From NCBI RefSeq assembly GCF_003937945.1, contig NZ_RSEC01000021.1, positions 248,001 to 312,000 on the forward strand: a DNA stretch of 64,000 nucleotides, in the 5' to 3' direction. Origin of the DNA: Amycolatopsis eburnea. Its GTDB lineage: Bacteria; Actinomycetota; Actinomycetes; Mycobacteriales; Pseudonocardiaceae. The position numbers were made by a program, and so were the translations under genes. Under the pieces are notes generated by a model. It was not told the origin of the DNA, made no database searches, and was given only the letters and a program-made list of their open reading frames with translations. Every line of letters begins with the position of its first letter. The stretch's first letter is position 1. Below, one piece after another: positions 35,728 to 43,243 of the stretch.

Positions 35728-36066
35728 ATGACCCACCAGCCCGCACCGCAAAGAGTGGCCCTGCATACTCGGCTCAAGCCCGGCAAGGAGGCCGAGTACG
35801 AGTCCGTCCACGCCGTCATCCCGCCCGAGCTGGACACCGCGCTGCGCGAAGCCGGCGTCCGGACCTGGCGGATCTGGCGTAACGGTCTCGACCTCTTCCA
35901 CGTCGTCGAAGTCGACGACTACGCGGCGATGCGGGCGGCGTTGCGGGACCACCCCGCCAACGTCCCCTGGCAGGCGAGGATGGCCGGGCTGCTGGCCGTC
36001 GAAGACGACTACTCCGGCGGTGACACCGGCATCGGGCTGGTCTGGGAACTGCCGGCGAAGGAGTGA
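35728..36066 (+). CDS. L-rhamnose/L-fucose mutarotase (COG3254)
   Basis: 112 residues. Members of this small ferredoxin-like-fold family interconvert alpha and beta anomers of 6-deoxyhexoses. Recognisable parts: HTRLKPGKEAEYESVHAVIPPEL, the active His/Tyr neighbourhood, RIWRNGLDLFHVVEVDDY and the C-terminal LVWEL. GAAGGAGGGG precedes ATG 35728. It is the first gene of the second fucose operon; anomerisation would feed the sugar dehydrogenase encoded next. L-fucose is preferred over rhamnose because the other genes fit fuconate chemistry. Confidence 0.85.
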   Translation: MTHQPAPQRVALHTRLKPGKEAEYESVHAVIPPELDTALREAGVRTWRIWRNGLDLFHVVEVDDYAAMRAALRDHPANVPWQARMAGLLAVEDDYSGGDTGIGLVWELPAKE

Positions 36067-36070
36067 CGCG

Positions 36071-37033
36071 GTGAACCTGTCCCCGCTGGGTCTCGGCTGC
36101 GCGCAGCTGGGCAACCTCTACCACGCGATCACCGACGAGACGGCGGCCGCGACCGTGCACCGCGCCTGGGACGAGGGCATCCGGTACTTCGACACCGCGC
36201 CGCACTACGGCCTCGGCCTCTCGGAGACCCGCCTCGGCGCGGCCCTGCGCGCGTACCCGCGCGACGAGTACGTGCTGTCCACGAAGGTCGGCCGCGTGCT
36301 CGAACCCGATCCGGACGGCGCCGGGCGGCAGGACGACCAGGGCTTCGCCGTCCCGGCCGCGTACCGGCGCCGGTGGGACTTCAGCCGCGACGGCGTCCTG
36401 CGGTCCTTCGAGGACAGCTTGACGCGGCTCGGGCTCGACCGCGTCGACATCGTCTACGTCCACGACCCCGACGACCACTTCGAGGAGGCCCTGCGTGGCG
36501 CCTTCCCGGCGTTGCGCGAACTGCGGGAGCAGGGCGTGATCCGCGCGTTCGGCGCCGGGATGAACCAGGCGCCGATGCTCGCCGAGTTCGTCCGCCGCAC
36601 CGACCTCGACGTCCTGCTCGTGGCCGGCCGCTACACGCTGCTGGACCAGCCTGCCCTCGACGAGCTGCTGCCGCTCTGCCTCGACCGCGGCGTCCGCGTG
36701 GTCGCCGGCGGCGCGTTCAACGGCGGCATCCTGGCGACGGCCGAGCCGGGCCGCGTCTACGACTACGCCGAGGCGCCGCCGGAGCTGGTCGAGCGAGCCG
36801 GCCGGATCGCGGCGATCTGCGCGCGGCACGGCGTCGAGCTGCCGGAAGCGGCGCTGGCGCTGCCCATGGCGCACCCCGCGGTGGCGTCGGTCGTCGTCGG
36901 CGCGCACGATCCCGCCCAGGTCAGCGTCAACGCGCGGCGGGCCGCGGCGGTCGTGCCGCCTCAGCTGTGGACCGAACTGGTCGGCGCGGGCCTGCTGCGC
37001 GCCGACGTCGTCATCGCCGAAGGGGTCTCATGA
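36071..37033 (+). CDS. Aldo/keto reductase, probable L-fucose 1-dehydrogenase
   Basis: 320 residues. AKR barrel with the catalytic tetrad in view: Asp and Tyr in YFDTAPHYGLGLSE, Lys in VLSTKVGR, His in DIVYVHDPDDH. This resembles the D-threo-aldose/L-fucose dehydrogenase branch, which oxidises the sugar at C1 to the lactone. Starts at GTG 36071, four bases after the mutarotase stop, and overlaps the lactonase by four bases. With lactonase, dehydratase, SDR and FAH hydrolase it completes the oxidative route. Confidence 0.88.
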   Translation: MNLSPLGLGCAQLGNLYHAITDETAAATVHRAWDEGIRYFDTAPHYGLGLSETRLGAALRAYPRDEYVLSTKVGRVLEPDPDGAGRQDDQGFAVPAAYRRRWDFSRDGVLRSFEDSLTRLGLDRVDIVYVHDPDDHFEEALRGAFPALRELREQGVIRAFGAGMNQAPMLAEFVRRTDLDVLLVAGRYTLLDQPALDELLPLCLDRGVRVVAGGAFNGGILATAEPGRVYDYAEAPPELVERAGRIAAICARHGVELPEAALALPMAHPAVASVVVGAHDPAQVSVNARRAAAVVPPQLWTELVGAGLLRADVVIAEGVS

Positions 37034-37878
37034 TCGACGCGCACCACCACCTCTGGGACCCGGCGCGCCGCGATTACCCCTGGATGGCGGGGGCGGCGCT
37101 CGACCCGATCCGCCGTCCGTACACCGTGGACGACCTGCGCGCGGTGACGAAGGCGGCGGGCGTGCACGCGACCGTCCTGGTCCAGACGGTGTCCTCGGCC
37201 GAAGAGACGGCGGAGTTCCTGGCGATCGCCGCCGGAGAGCCGGTGATCGCGGGGGTCGTCGGCTGGGTGGACCTCGAAGCCCCGGATGTGGCGGACCGGC
37301 TGGCGGTGCCGGGTCCCTTGGTGGGAATCCGGCACCAGGTGGAGACCGAACCGGACGAGCAGTGGCTGCTGCGGCCCGCCGTGCTGGCCGGGCTGGAGGC
37401 GGTGGCGTCGGCGGGCCTGGCGTACGACCTGCTCGTGCGCGTCGGCCAGCTGCCCGCGGCCACCGCGCTGGCGGACCGGCTGCCGCAGCTGCGGCTGGTG
37501 CTGGACCACGCGGCCAAGCCGCCGATCGCGGCGGGGGAGTGGGAGCCGTGGGCGTCCGGGGTGGCGGAGCTGGCCGCGCGCGAGAACGTCGTGTGCAAGC
37601 TTTCGGGCCTGGTCACGGAGGCGGACTGGACCGGCTGGGAGGTCGGGCACCTGCGCCGGTACGTGGACCACGTGCTGGACGTGTTCGGGCCGTCCCGCCT
37701 GCTGTTCGGCTCGGACTGGCCGGTGTGCGAGCTGGCAGCGTCCTACGAGCTGGTCGTGGACGCGGCGGTCGCGCTGACGGGCGGGCTGTCGGACGCGGAG
37801 CGCCTGGCCGTCTTCGAGCACAACGCCCGGGCGGTCTACGGCTTGGACGCGGGCGGGGAGCCCCCTCCCAGGGGGTAA
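37030..37878 (+). CDS. Amidohydrolase-family L-fuconolactonase
   Basis: 282 residues. COG3618-type lactonase: N-terminal metal motif IDAHHHLWDP (2-11), conserved GIRHQVETEPDEQWLLRP, LVLDHAAKPPI, and the C-terminal LLFGSDWPVCELAASY with the catalytic Asp. It hydrolyses the 1,4- or 1,5-lactone made by the aldo/keto reductase to L-fuconate. Coupled to the reductase by an ATGA overlap. The end of the gene forms the left arm of the terminator at 37849-37897. Confidence 0.9.
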   Translation: MIDAHHHLWDPARRDYPWMAGAALDPIRRPYTVDDLRAVTKAAGVHATVLVQTVSSAEETAEFLAIAAGEPVIAGVVGWVDLEAPDVADRLAVPGPLVGIRHQVETEPDEQWLLRPAVLAGLEAVASAGLAYDLLVRVGQLPAATALADRLPQLRLVLDHAAKPPIAAGEWEPWASGVAELAARENVVCKLSGLVTEADWTGWEVGHLRRYVDHVLDVFGPSRLLFGSDWPVCELAASYELVVDAAVALTGGLSDAERLAVFEHNARAVYGLDAGGEPPPRG

Positions 37879-37897
37879 AAGGGGGTTCCCCGCCCGC
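37849..37897. terminator. Bidirectional terminator hairpin
   Basis: An 18-bp stem (37849-37866 with 37880-37897, one G-T pair) and a 13-base loop. It starts within the lactonase coding end and lies between that gene and the convergent sigma-factor gene, whose stop is at 37910. Confidence 0.75.
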
Positions 37898-37909
37898 CGC
37901 TAGGGAAGT

Positions 37910-38566
37910 TCAGAACTCGTCGTCGCTGATCATGCCGCGCAACCGGGTCAGCGCGCGGTGCTGCGTCACGCGCACGTTGCCGGGGGAGATGCCGAGCGCT
38001 TCGGCGGTCTCCTGCGCGGAGAAGCCGACGGCGATGCGCAGCGTCAGGATCTCCTGCTGCACCCGCGGCAGCGAGGCGAGCAGCCGGCCGAGGCGCGCGC
38101 CGAGGTCGAGGTGCAGGGCGTGGGACTCCGGCTCGTTGCCGGCGACCAGCGGGCGCTCCGGGAGCTCGGGGACGGGCTCGGAGCGGTCGCGGGCGACGGC
38201 GCGGTAGGCGTCGGCGACCTTGTTGGCCGCGATCGCGTGCACGAGGTAGAGGAACGAGCCGCCGCGGTCCTGGTAGTCGGGGAGGGCCTTCAGCACGGCG
38301 AGGCAGACTTCCTGGGCGACGTCGTCGGCCGACAGGTAGGAGAGGTCGCGCCCGCCCATGCGCGCGCGGCAGTAGCGGACCACCACCGGCTCGATCATCT
38401 GGAGCAGGGAGTGGATGGCCGCGGGGTTCCCCTCACCCGCGTCCTTCACCAGGGGGTCGAGGTCCTCCTTGGTGAGCCGTCCGCTGGGCCGGGGCAATGA
38501 CTCCGGAGTGCGATAATCGCGAACGGCGCTGGCGGGTTCCCCGGTGGTACTCGGCGGTGCTGTCAT
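37910..38566 (-). CDS. Sigma-70 family RNA polymerase sigma factor (SigD/ShbA-like)
   Basis: 218 residues from ATG 38566. Region 2 (DLSYLSADDVAQEVCLAVLKALPDYQDRGGSFLYLVHAIAANKVADAYRA, about 75-125) and region 4 (LPRVQQEILTLRIAVGFSAQETAEALGISPGNVRVTQHRALTRLR) are present; region 3 is missing, as in ECF sigma factors. The long linker between regions and the C-terminal acidic tail ISDDEF fit the SigD/ShbA group, which in Streptomyces drives the housekeeping sigma gene. An anti-sigma gene is not adjacent. GGGGAG lies before the start. Confidence 0.88.
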   Translation of the reverse strand: MTAPPSTTGEPASAVRDYRTPESLPRPSGRLTKEDLDPLVKDAGEGNPAAIHSLLQMIEPVVVRYCRARMGGRDLSYLSADDVAQEVCLAVLKALPDYQDRGGSFLYLVHAIAANKVADAYRAVARDRSEPVPELPERPLVAGNEPESHALHLDLGARLGRLLASLPRVQQEILTLRIAVGFSAQETAEALGISPGNVRVTQHRALTRLRGMISDDEF

Positions 38567-38820
38567 GGTCGTCTCCCCGGCCGACCCTCGACCGCCGCTG
38601 CCGGGGGGCTCCACTCTCCGTGACTTTCCGGTTGCAGATACTCCGGGAGACCCGGGCTGATCTGCGCTCCGTGCGACGCTGGGTAATCGTAAGCACCTCC
38701 GAGGCGGTCAGTCCAGATTTCAACGACCAATACCCCGTTCGCAGCATCGACCGTGATGTTCCCGCGACCAGCCCCCGCACATTGCGATTAATCTGTTTCA
38801 GGATGTGCCGAGTTCACTCG

Positions 38821-39117
38821 TCAGTGGAAGACGAGCACGGAAGCGGCAGTGGTGGTCACGGCGAGCGACGCGATCGCGGGCAGTACGCGCCGCGCGGGCC
38901 CCGGTTCGGGCGTGCGCAAGGCCCGTTCGCGCAGCGTTCCGAACGCCGCTAGCAGGGCAGACGTGCTCGCGGCCAGTACGACGGGCACCAGGGTGACACC
39001 CCAATGGCGCTGGGCGGCCGAGTGCAGGAGCAGTACCGTGCAGGCGGCGGCCGCCAGCGCCGTCCGCCGCCAGGCGAGCCCGGTGCGCTCGGCCTGCGCC
39101 CCGCCCGCCGGATTCAC
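38821..39117 (-). CDS. DUF202 small membrane protein
   Basis: 98 residues. ERTGLAWRRTALAAAACTVLLLHSA is the DUF202 hallmark (conserved ...R..LAW.RT), followed by two more hydrophobic helices, so about three membrane passes. Function unknown. GTG at 39117 is the natural start. It follows the longer DUF202 gene at 39188 by 70 bp in the same direction. The 254 bp between this stop and the sigma gene hold no further gene that I can support. Confidence 0.8.
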   Translation of the reverse strand: MNPAGGAQAERTGLAWRRTALAAAACTVLLLHSAAQRHWGVTLVPVVLAASTSALLAAFGTLRERALRTPEPGPARRVLPAIASLAVTTTAASVLVFH

Positions 39118-39187
39118 GACCGGCTCCGGGGGCCCATGACGGTATTTCTGACCTGGTGATAATCGCGAGGAAGCGGTATTCGCGGCG

Positions 39188-39541
39188 TCACGAGACGGCC
39201 AGCAGCACCGCGGCGGCGACGATGAGGAGCAGCAGCCCGCCGGTCAGCACGAGGATCATCAGGCTCCGCGGCAGTGGCTCCCCGGCACGCATCGCGACCT
39301 GGACCCGCCGCCAGCGGGGGTACGCGGTCGCGGCGAGAACGGCGGCCAGCACGACGCACAACCCCGCGAGGACGGCACTGGCGGCGGCGGGCGAGGGCAC
39401 CAGCTGGTGCACCGCGACCCCGCCGGCGAGCAGGCCGAGGGCGGTGCGGAGCCAGGCGAGGAAGGTGCGTTCGTTCGCCAGCGTGAACCGGTAGTCCGGC
39501 TCGGTGCCGCCGGCGTGGGGCTTGATGTCGTCCGAGGCCAC
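39188..39541 (-). CDS. DUF202 (YidH-like) membrane protein
   Basis: 117 residues from GTG 39541. The signature YRFTLANERTFLAWLRTALGLLAGGVAV identifies YidH/DUF202, with three membrane helices ending LMILVLTGGLLLLIVAAAVLLAVS. Pairs of one YidH-like and one shorter DUF202 protein are frequent in actinobacteria and may form a hetero-oligomeric membrane complex; no activity is established. A longer start at 39598 would run through repeated DNA and is less likely. Confidence 0.82.
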   Translation of the reverse strand: MASDDIKPHAGGTEPDYRFTLANERTFLAWLRTALGLLAGGVAVHQLVPSPAAASAVLAGLCVVLAAVLAATAYPRWRRVQVAMRAGEPLPRSLMILVLTGGLLLLIVAAAVLLAVS

Positions 39542-39559
39542 GCCTGCAGACGCTAGCCG

Positions 39560-39706
39560 CTGTGCGCGGGAGCGGCCGCCCGGTGTGCGGGCGCCCACTC
39601 GTGTCGGTGGTGCTTGGGGTCGGCTGTCGTCGCGGGGATGGCTGCCGGTGTGCGGGTGCCGGGCCCGGTGGCGTCAGCTGCTGTGCGCGGGAGCGGCCGC
39701 CCGGTG
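39560..39706. repeat. Partial duplication of the gtrA-like gene end
   Basis: The 26 bases at 39560-39585 recur at 39681-39706, which are the last codons of the GtrA-like gene; the similarity continues imperfectly on both sides. The copy lies between the two genes and is non-coding. Probably a decayed tandem duplication. Confidence 0.6.
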
Positions 39707-40147
39707 CGCGAACACCCACCACCGCAGCACCGCGAACCGCACGAACCCCCCGACGAAGCTGGCCAGCAGCAGCGTGCCCGTCTCCTCCCACGACGTCGGC
39801 CGCTCCACCAGCGCGTCCAGCAGGGCGAGCACCGCCGAGCCGTACCCGGCGTAGAAGGCGAACGTCAGCAGGTCCTGCAGGTGCCGCTTCCCGGCGTTGC
39901 TGGGCCGCCCGGCGAAGGTGACGCGGCGGTGGAACTCGGTGTTGCCCACCGTCGTGAGGGCGATCGCGACCAGGTTCGCGACCTGGGAACCGAGTTCGTC
40001 GCGGAACAGGAGGAACAGGAGGGCCTGGACACCGGTCGTCACGACGCCGGCGACGACGTACCACGCGGCGTGCGTGCCGAGCTCGTGGTGGCGGTCCGGG
40101 TCGGTGGCGAGCAGCCGGCGCTCCGGTGCGCACCTGGTGGTGGCCAT
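39674..40147 (-). CDS. GtrA-like membrane protein
   Basis: 157 residues with four membrane helices. The family pattern is clear: AAWYVVAGVVTTGVQALLFLLFRD, NLVAIALTTVGNTEFHRRVTF, and VLRWWVFAHR near the end. GtrA-type proteins move or support translocation of lipid-linked sugars for envelope glycosylation. No glycosyltransferase partner is adjacent. ATG 40147; a 16-bp palindrome lies 20 bp upstream in the promoter shared with the divergent DUF5709 gene. Confidence 0.85.
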   Translation of the reverse strand: MATTRCAPERRLLATDPDRHHELGTHAAWYVVAGVVTTGVQALLFLLFRDELGSQVANLVAIALTTVGNTEFHRRVTFAGRPSNAGKRHLQDLLTFAFYAGYGSAVLALLDALVERPTSWEETGTLLLASFVGGFVRFAVLRWWVFAHRAAAPAHSS

Positions 40148-40166
40148 GATCCCAACCTACCCCGCG

Positions 40167-40182
40167 TTCACAAACTTGTGAA
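40167..40182. promoter_or_regulatory. 16-bp palindrome in a divergent promoter
   Basis: TTCACAAACTTGTGAA is a perfect palindrome (7-bp arms, AC centre), followed by AACCGGTT (40190-40197). It lies between gtrA-like (starts 40147) and the DUF5709 gene (starts 40298). The half-sites are the reverse arrangement of the Rex operator, so a different regulator is expected. Confidence 0.45.
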
Positions 40183-40297
40183 TGTGTTAAACCGGTTGAA
40201 GAAATGTGATCCCCGTGACACCGCCGGGGTTTCGGGCCCCCGACATCCGGGGTAGGTCACCGGGGACGACGAGTTCCCGAGCGCGAGGAGACGACTG

Positions 40298-40708
40298 GTG
40301 AGTGACCGTGACTCGGCCGAACCGGACAGCTTGAGCCCCAGTGAAGCACTGGACGAGGACGAGCTGCGCGTGGATCCGCTCGAGGAGGGCGTCGAGCCGC
40401 CGGAACACTGGAGCGCCGCGAACCGCTACGGCACCACGCCGAGCGAGATCCGCGACGGCGAGCCGATGAAGCAGCGCCTGGCCGAGGAAGAGCCGGACAC
40501 CGAGCCGGAGCGGGTCCCGGAACGTCCCGTCGCGGCGACGCCGGCCGCGGAGCTCGACGAGACGATCGAGGACGCTCCGCCGGACTTCGAGCCGGTGAGC
40601 CCGGGAGACGAGGTGCCGCACCGGCACGCGGACCCGGATCCCGGTGAGCGGGCGGACTACGCGGGCGGCTCGGTGGCGGACGCCATCCGCGAGGCCCGGC
40701 AGGGCTGA
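40298..40708 (+). CDS. DUF5709-like acidic protein
   Basis: 136 residues, highly acidic and probably disordered. The order LSPSEALDEDELRVDPLEEGVEPPEHWSAANRYGTTPSEIRDGEPMKQRLAEEEPD fits the DUF5709 family of Gram-positive actinobacteria; the C-terminus ends GSVADAIREARQG. Biochemical role unknown; relatives are often stress-induced. GAGGAG eight bases before GTG 40298. Confidence 0.8.
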   Translation: MSDRDSAEPDSLSPSEALDEDELRVDPLEEGVEPPEHWSAANRYGTTPSEIRDGEPMKQRLAEEEPDTEPERVPERPVAATPAAELDETIEDAPPDFEPVSPGDEVPHRHADPDPGERADYAGGSVADAIREARQG

Positions 40709-40789
40709 TCCGCTCAGACTGCGCGTCCGTTCGGCCGCCTCTAGCGTGGGGCACCAGTGCATCGGACCGCGACGAAGGGAAGGCCGAAA

Positions 40790-41083
40790 ATGCTGACCGT
40801 GACCGAAGCCGCCGCCGAGGCGATCACCGCACTGACCAGCCAGGGGGAGGGCGACGCCGGGCTCCGCCTGGCGGTGCAGAACGCCGACGGCGAAAGCGCC
40901 CAGCTGGCGCTCTCGGTGGCGCCGGAACCCGCGGAGGGCGACAGCGTGCTGGGCGCCGACGAGGGCCCGAAGGTGTTCCTGGAACCCCAGGCGGCGGCGC
41001 TGCTCGACGACAAGGTGCTGGACGTCCAGGAGGACGAAGCGGGCGGAGTCGCTTTCGCGGTGCTGCCCCAGCACACGAGCTGA
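40790..41083 (+). CDS. HesB/IscA-like protein without cysteines
   Basis: 97 residues from ATG 40790 with GAAGGGAAGG upstream. The opening MLTVTEAAAEAITALTSQ and the following GLRLAVQ strand match the A-type Fe-S carrier fold (HesB/IscA). The family normally uses three Cys to hold a cluster; this protein contains no Cys at all, so it cannot act as a conventional carrier. It may be a structural relative with another role. A TAGCGT -10-like box lies about 45 bp upstream. Confidence 0.75.
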   Translation: MLTVTEAAAEAITALTSQGEGDAGLRLAVQNADGESAQLALSVAPEPAEGDSVLGADEGPKVFLEPQAAALLDDKVLDVQEDEAGGVAFAVLPQHTS

Positions 41084-41135
41084 CCCCGGCGGACGGGCCT
41101 TTCGCAGTGCCGCGAGAGGTCCGTTCGCCCGGTTG

Positions 41136-42254
41136 CTAGCGCGACCGCCACTCCCGCACCAGCTCGGCCGCACGGGCCCGCAGTAGCTCCCGGGCGTTCG
41201 CCTGCGCGTGTTCGAGGGACGGCGCGTGGTCGATCAACGCGCTGCTCCCCACCACCCCGAGCCGCGCCAGCCCGGCCGGATCGAGCTGGATCCGCCCCGC
41301 GAGCGCCAGCAACGGAATCCCGCGAGCCCGCTCCGCGATCCCGGCCGGGGCCTTGCCGTTCAAGCTCTGCTCGTCGAGCGACCCCTCCCCGGTGATCACG
41401 AGATCGGCGCCCGCCAACGCGGCGTCCACCCCGGTCAGCCCGGCGATCAGGTCGAACCCCGACTCCACGCTCGCCCCCAGCCCGGCGATCGCCCCGGCCG
41501 CGACCCCGCCGCCCGCGCCGGCCCCCGGCACCCGCGAGACGTCCGGGGCCCCGCCGACCTGCAGTGCGTAGGCCCACCGGCCCAGTGCTTCGTCGAGCAG
41601 CGCCACCTGCTCCGGCCCCGCGCCCTTCTGCGGCCCGAACACCGCGGCGGCCCCCGACGGGCCCAGCAGCGGGTTGGTGACGTCGGTCGCGACCGCGACG
41701 CTCACCCCTTCGACGCGTTCCCGCACCGGGGTCAGCTCGGTGGCCGCGACCCGCGTCAGCGTCCCGCCGCCCAGGCCGACCGGCGCGCCGAACGCGTCCA
41801 GCACGCCGGCGCCGAGCGCGCCCAGCATCCCGGCGCCGCCGTCGGTGCTGGCCGTGCCCCCGACGGTCAGGACGAGCCGGCGCGCGCCGTGCACCAGCGC
41901 GTCCATCAGCAGCTCGCCGACGCCCCAGGTGTGCGCGGCGAGCGCGGTTTCCGGGGTGGGGTCGACGAATTCGATCCCGCACGCCCGCGCCGATTCGATG
42001 TACGCCGTGCCGTCCAGCACCGCGTACCGCGCCTTGACCTGCTCGTCGAGCGGGCCGCGGACGGACAGCCGGACGATCCGGGCCCCTGCCGCTTCGAGCA
42101 CGTCCAGGGTGCCTTCGCCGCCGTCGGCGACCGGGCACGAGACGACTTCGGCGTCCGGCAGGGCATCCCGGACGCCGAGGGCGATGGCTTCCGCGGCCTC
42201 GACCGCGGTGAGACTGCCCTTGAACTTGTCGGGTGCGATCACGACCCGGGTCAC
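41136..42254 (-). CDS. Glycerate kinase
   Basis: 372 residues, type I glycerate 2-kinase (GlxK/GarK): N-terminal VIAPDKFKGSLTAVEAAEAIALG, VADGGEGTLDVL, LVLTVGGTASTDGGAGMLGALG and DLVITGEGSLDEQSLNGKAP. It phosphorylates D-glycerate to 2-phosphoglycerate. GTG 42254 overlaps the stop of the upstream hydroxyacid dehydrogenase by four bases, so the two-step reduction and phosphorylation of hydroxypyruvate or tartronate semialdehyde is the likely unit. Confidence 0.92.
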   Translation of the reverse strand: MTRVVIAPDKFKGSLTAVEAAEAIALGVRDALPDAEVVSCPVADGGEGTLDVLEAAGARIVRLSVRGPLDEQVKARYAVLDGTAYIESARACGIEFVDPTPETALAAHTWGVGELLMDALVHGARRLVLTVGGTASTDGGAGMLGALGAGVLDAFGAPVGLGGGTLTRVAATELTPVRERVEGVSVAVATDVTNPLLGPSGAAAVFGPQKGAGPEQVALLDEALGRWAYALQVGGAPDVSRVPGAGAGGGVAAGAIAGLGASVESGFDLIAGLTGVDAALAGADLVITGEGSLDEQSLNGKAPAGIAERARGIPLLALAGRIQLDPAGLARLGVVGSSALIDHAPSLEHAQANARELLRARAAELVREWRSR

Positions 42255-43183
42255 GGCTTCACCTCCGTCAGCGGGGTCCGCCCGGCGAGCACGGCCACGA
42301 CGTTGCGGGCGGCCAGCACGGCCATCGCGGTGCGGGTTTCGACCGTCGCGGACCCGAGGTGCGGGCTCAGCACGACGTCGTCGCGGCCGAGCAGCCGCGG
42401 CTCGACTTCGGGTTCCTTCTCGAACACGTCCAGCGCGGCGCCGGCGATCTCCCCGGCTTCGAGCGCGTCCGCGAGCGCGGCTTCGTCGACGACCGGGCCG
42501 CGCGTGGTGTTCACCAGGTAGGCGCCCGGTTTCATGGCGCGCAACGCGGCCGCGTCGATGAGGTGCCGGGTTTCCGGCGTCAGCGGGCAGTGCAGCGAGA
42601 CGACGTCCGAGCGCGCCAGGAGTTCCTCGAAGGGAACGGAACCCCGGTTCGACCGTCCCGAGTGGACGATCTCCATGCCGAACGCCTCGGCGCGTTTCGC
42701 CACCGCGCGGCCGATCTGGCCGTACCCGACGATGCCGAGCGTCTTGCCCTGCAGGCCCGAGCCGAGCAGGAAGCCGAGGTGGAACGACCACGGCGTGCGC
42801 GACCGCAGCAGCCGTTCGCCCTCGCCGAGCCGCCGCGTGACGGCGAGCAGCAGGCCGAAGGCGAGGTCGGCGGTCGCGTCGGTGAGCACGCCCGGCGTGT
42901 TCGTGACGACGATCCCGCGTGCGGCCAGCGCCGGGACGTCGACGTTGTCGTAGCCGACGGCGACGTTCGCGACCACCTTCAGCCCGGGTCCGGCGGCGTC
43001 GGCCAGTGCGCCGTCGAGCCGGTCGTGCAGCATCCCGACCACGGCGTCCGCGCCGGCCACGAACTCGTGCAATTCGTCCGGGGTCAGCGGCCGGTCGGCG
43101 GGCGACACCACCACGTCGCCCGCTTCGGCGAGGAGCTTCACCGCGTCGTCGGGAATCCATCGGGTTACCACGATCTTGGCCAC
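42251..43183 (-). CDS. D-2-hydroxyacid dehydrogenase (glyoxylate/hydroxypyruvate reductase-like)
   Basis: 310 residues. NAD(P) motif GKTLGIVGYGQIGRAVAKRAEAFG (about 145-168), catalytic Arg in VNTTRGPVVDE, Glu in DVFEKEPEVEP and His in VLSPHLGSATVETR. Homologues reduce glyoxylate or hydroxypyruvate. Together with the coupled glycerate kinase it returns C2/C3 acids to glycolysis, for example hydroxypyruvate from serine. GTG 43183 has TAGGCT six bases upstream (minus strand) and no Shine-Dalgarno: probable leaderless mRNA. Confidence 0.92.
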   Translation of the reverse strand: MAKIVVTRWIPDDAVKLLAEAGDVVVSPADRPLTPDELHEFVAGADAVVGMLHDRLDGALADAAGPGLKVVANVAVGYDNVDVPALAARGIVVTNTPGVLTDATADLAFGLLLAVTRRLGEGERLLRSRTPWSFHLGFLLGSGLQGKTLGIVGYGQIGRAVAKRAEAFGMEIVHSGRSNRGSVPFEELLARSDVVSLHCPLTPETRHLIDAAALRAMKPGAYLVNTTRGPVVDEAALADALEAGEIAGAALDVFEKEPEVEPRLLGRDDVVLSPHLGSATVETRTAMAVLAARNVVAVLAGRTPLTEVKP

Positions 43184-43243
43184 GCCGACAGCCTAGTACC
43201 CCCGGACGGCCCCGTGTCCGAAGTGGACTGCGGGAAGGAGCGA

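Noticed and set aside
40167..40182. Rex operator
   Set aside because: Rex sites read TTGTGAA-N4-TTCACAA; here the half-sites are in the opposite order, so only a generic palindrome is claimed.
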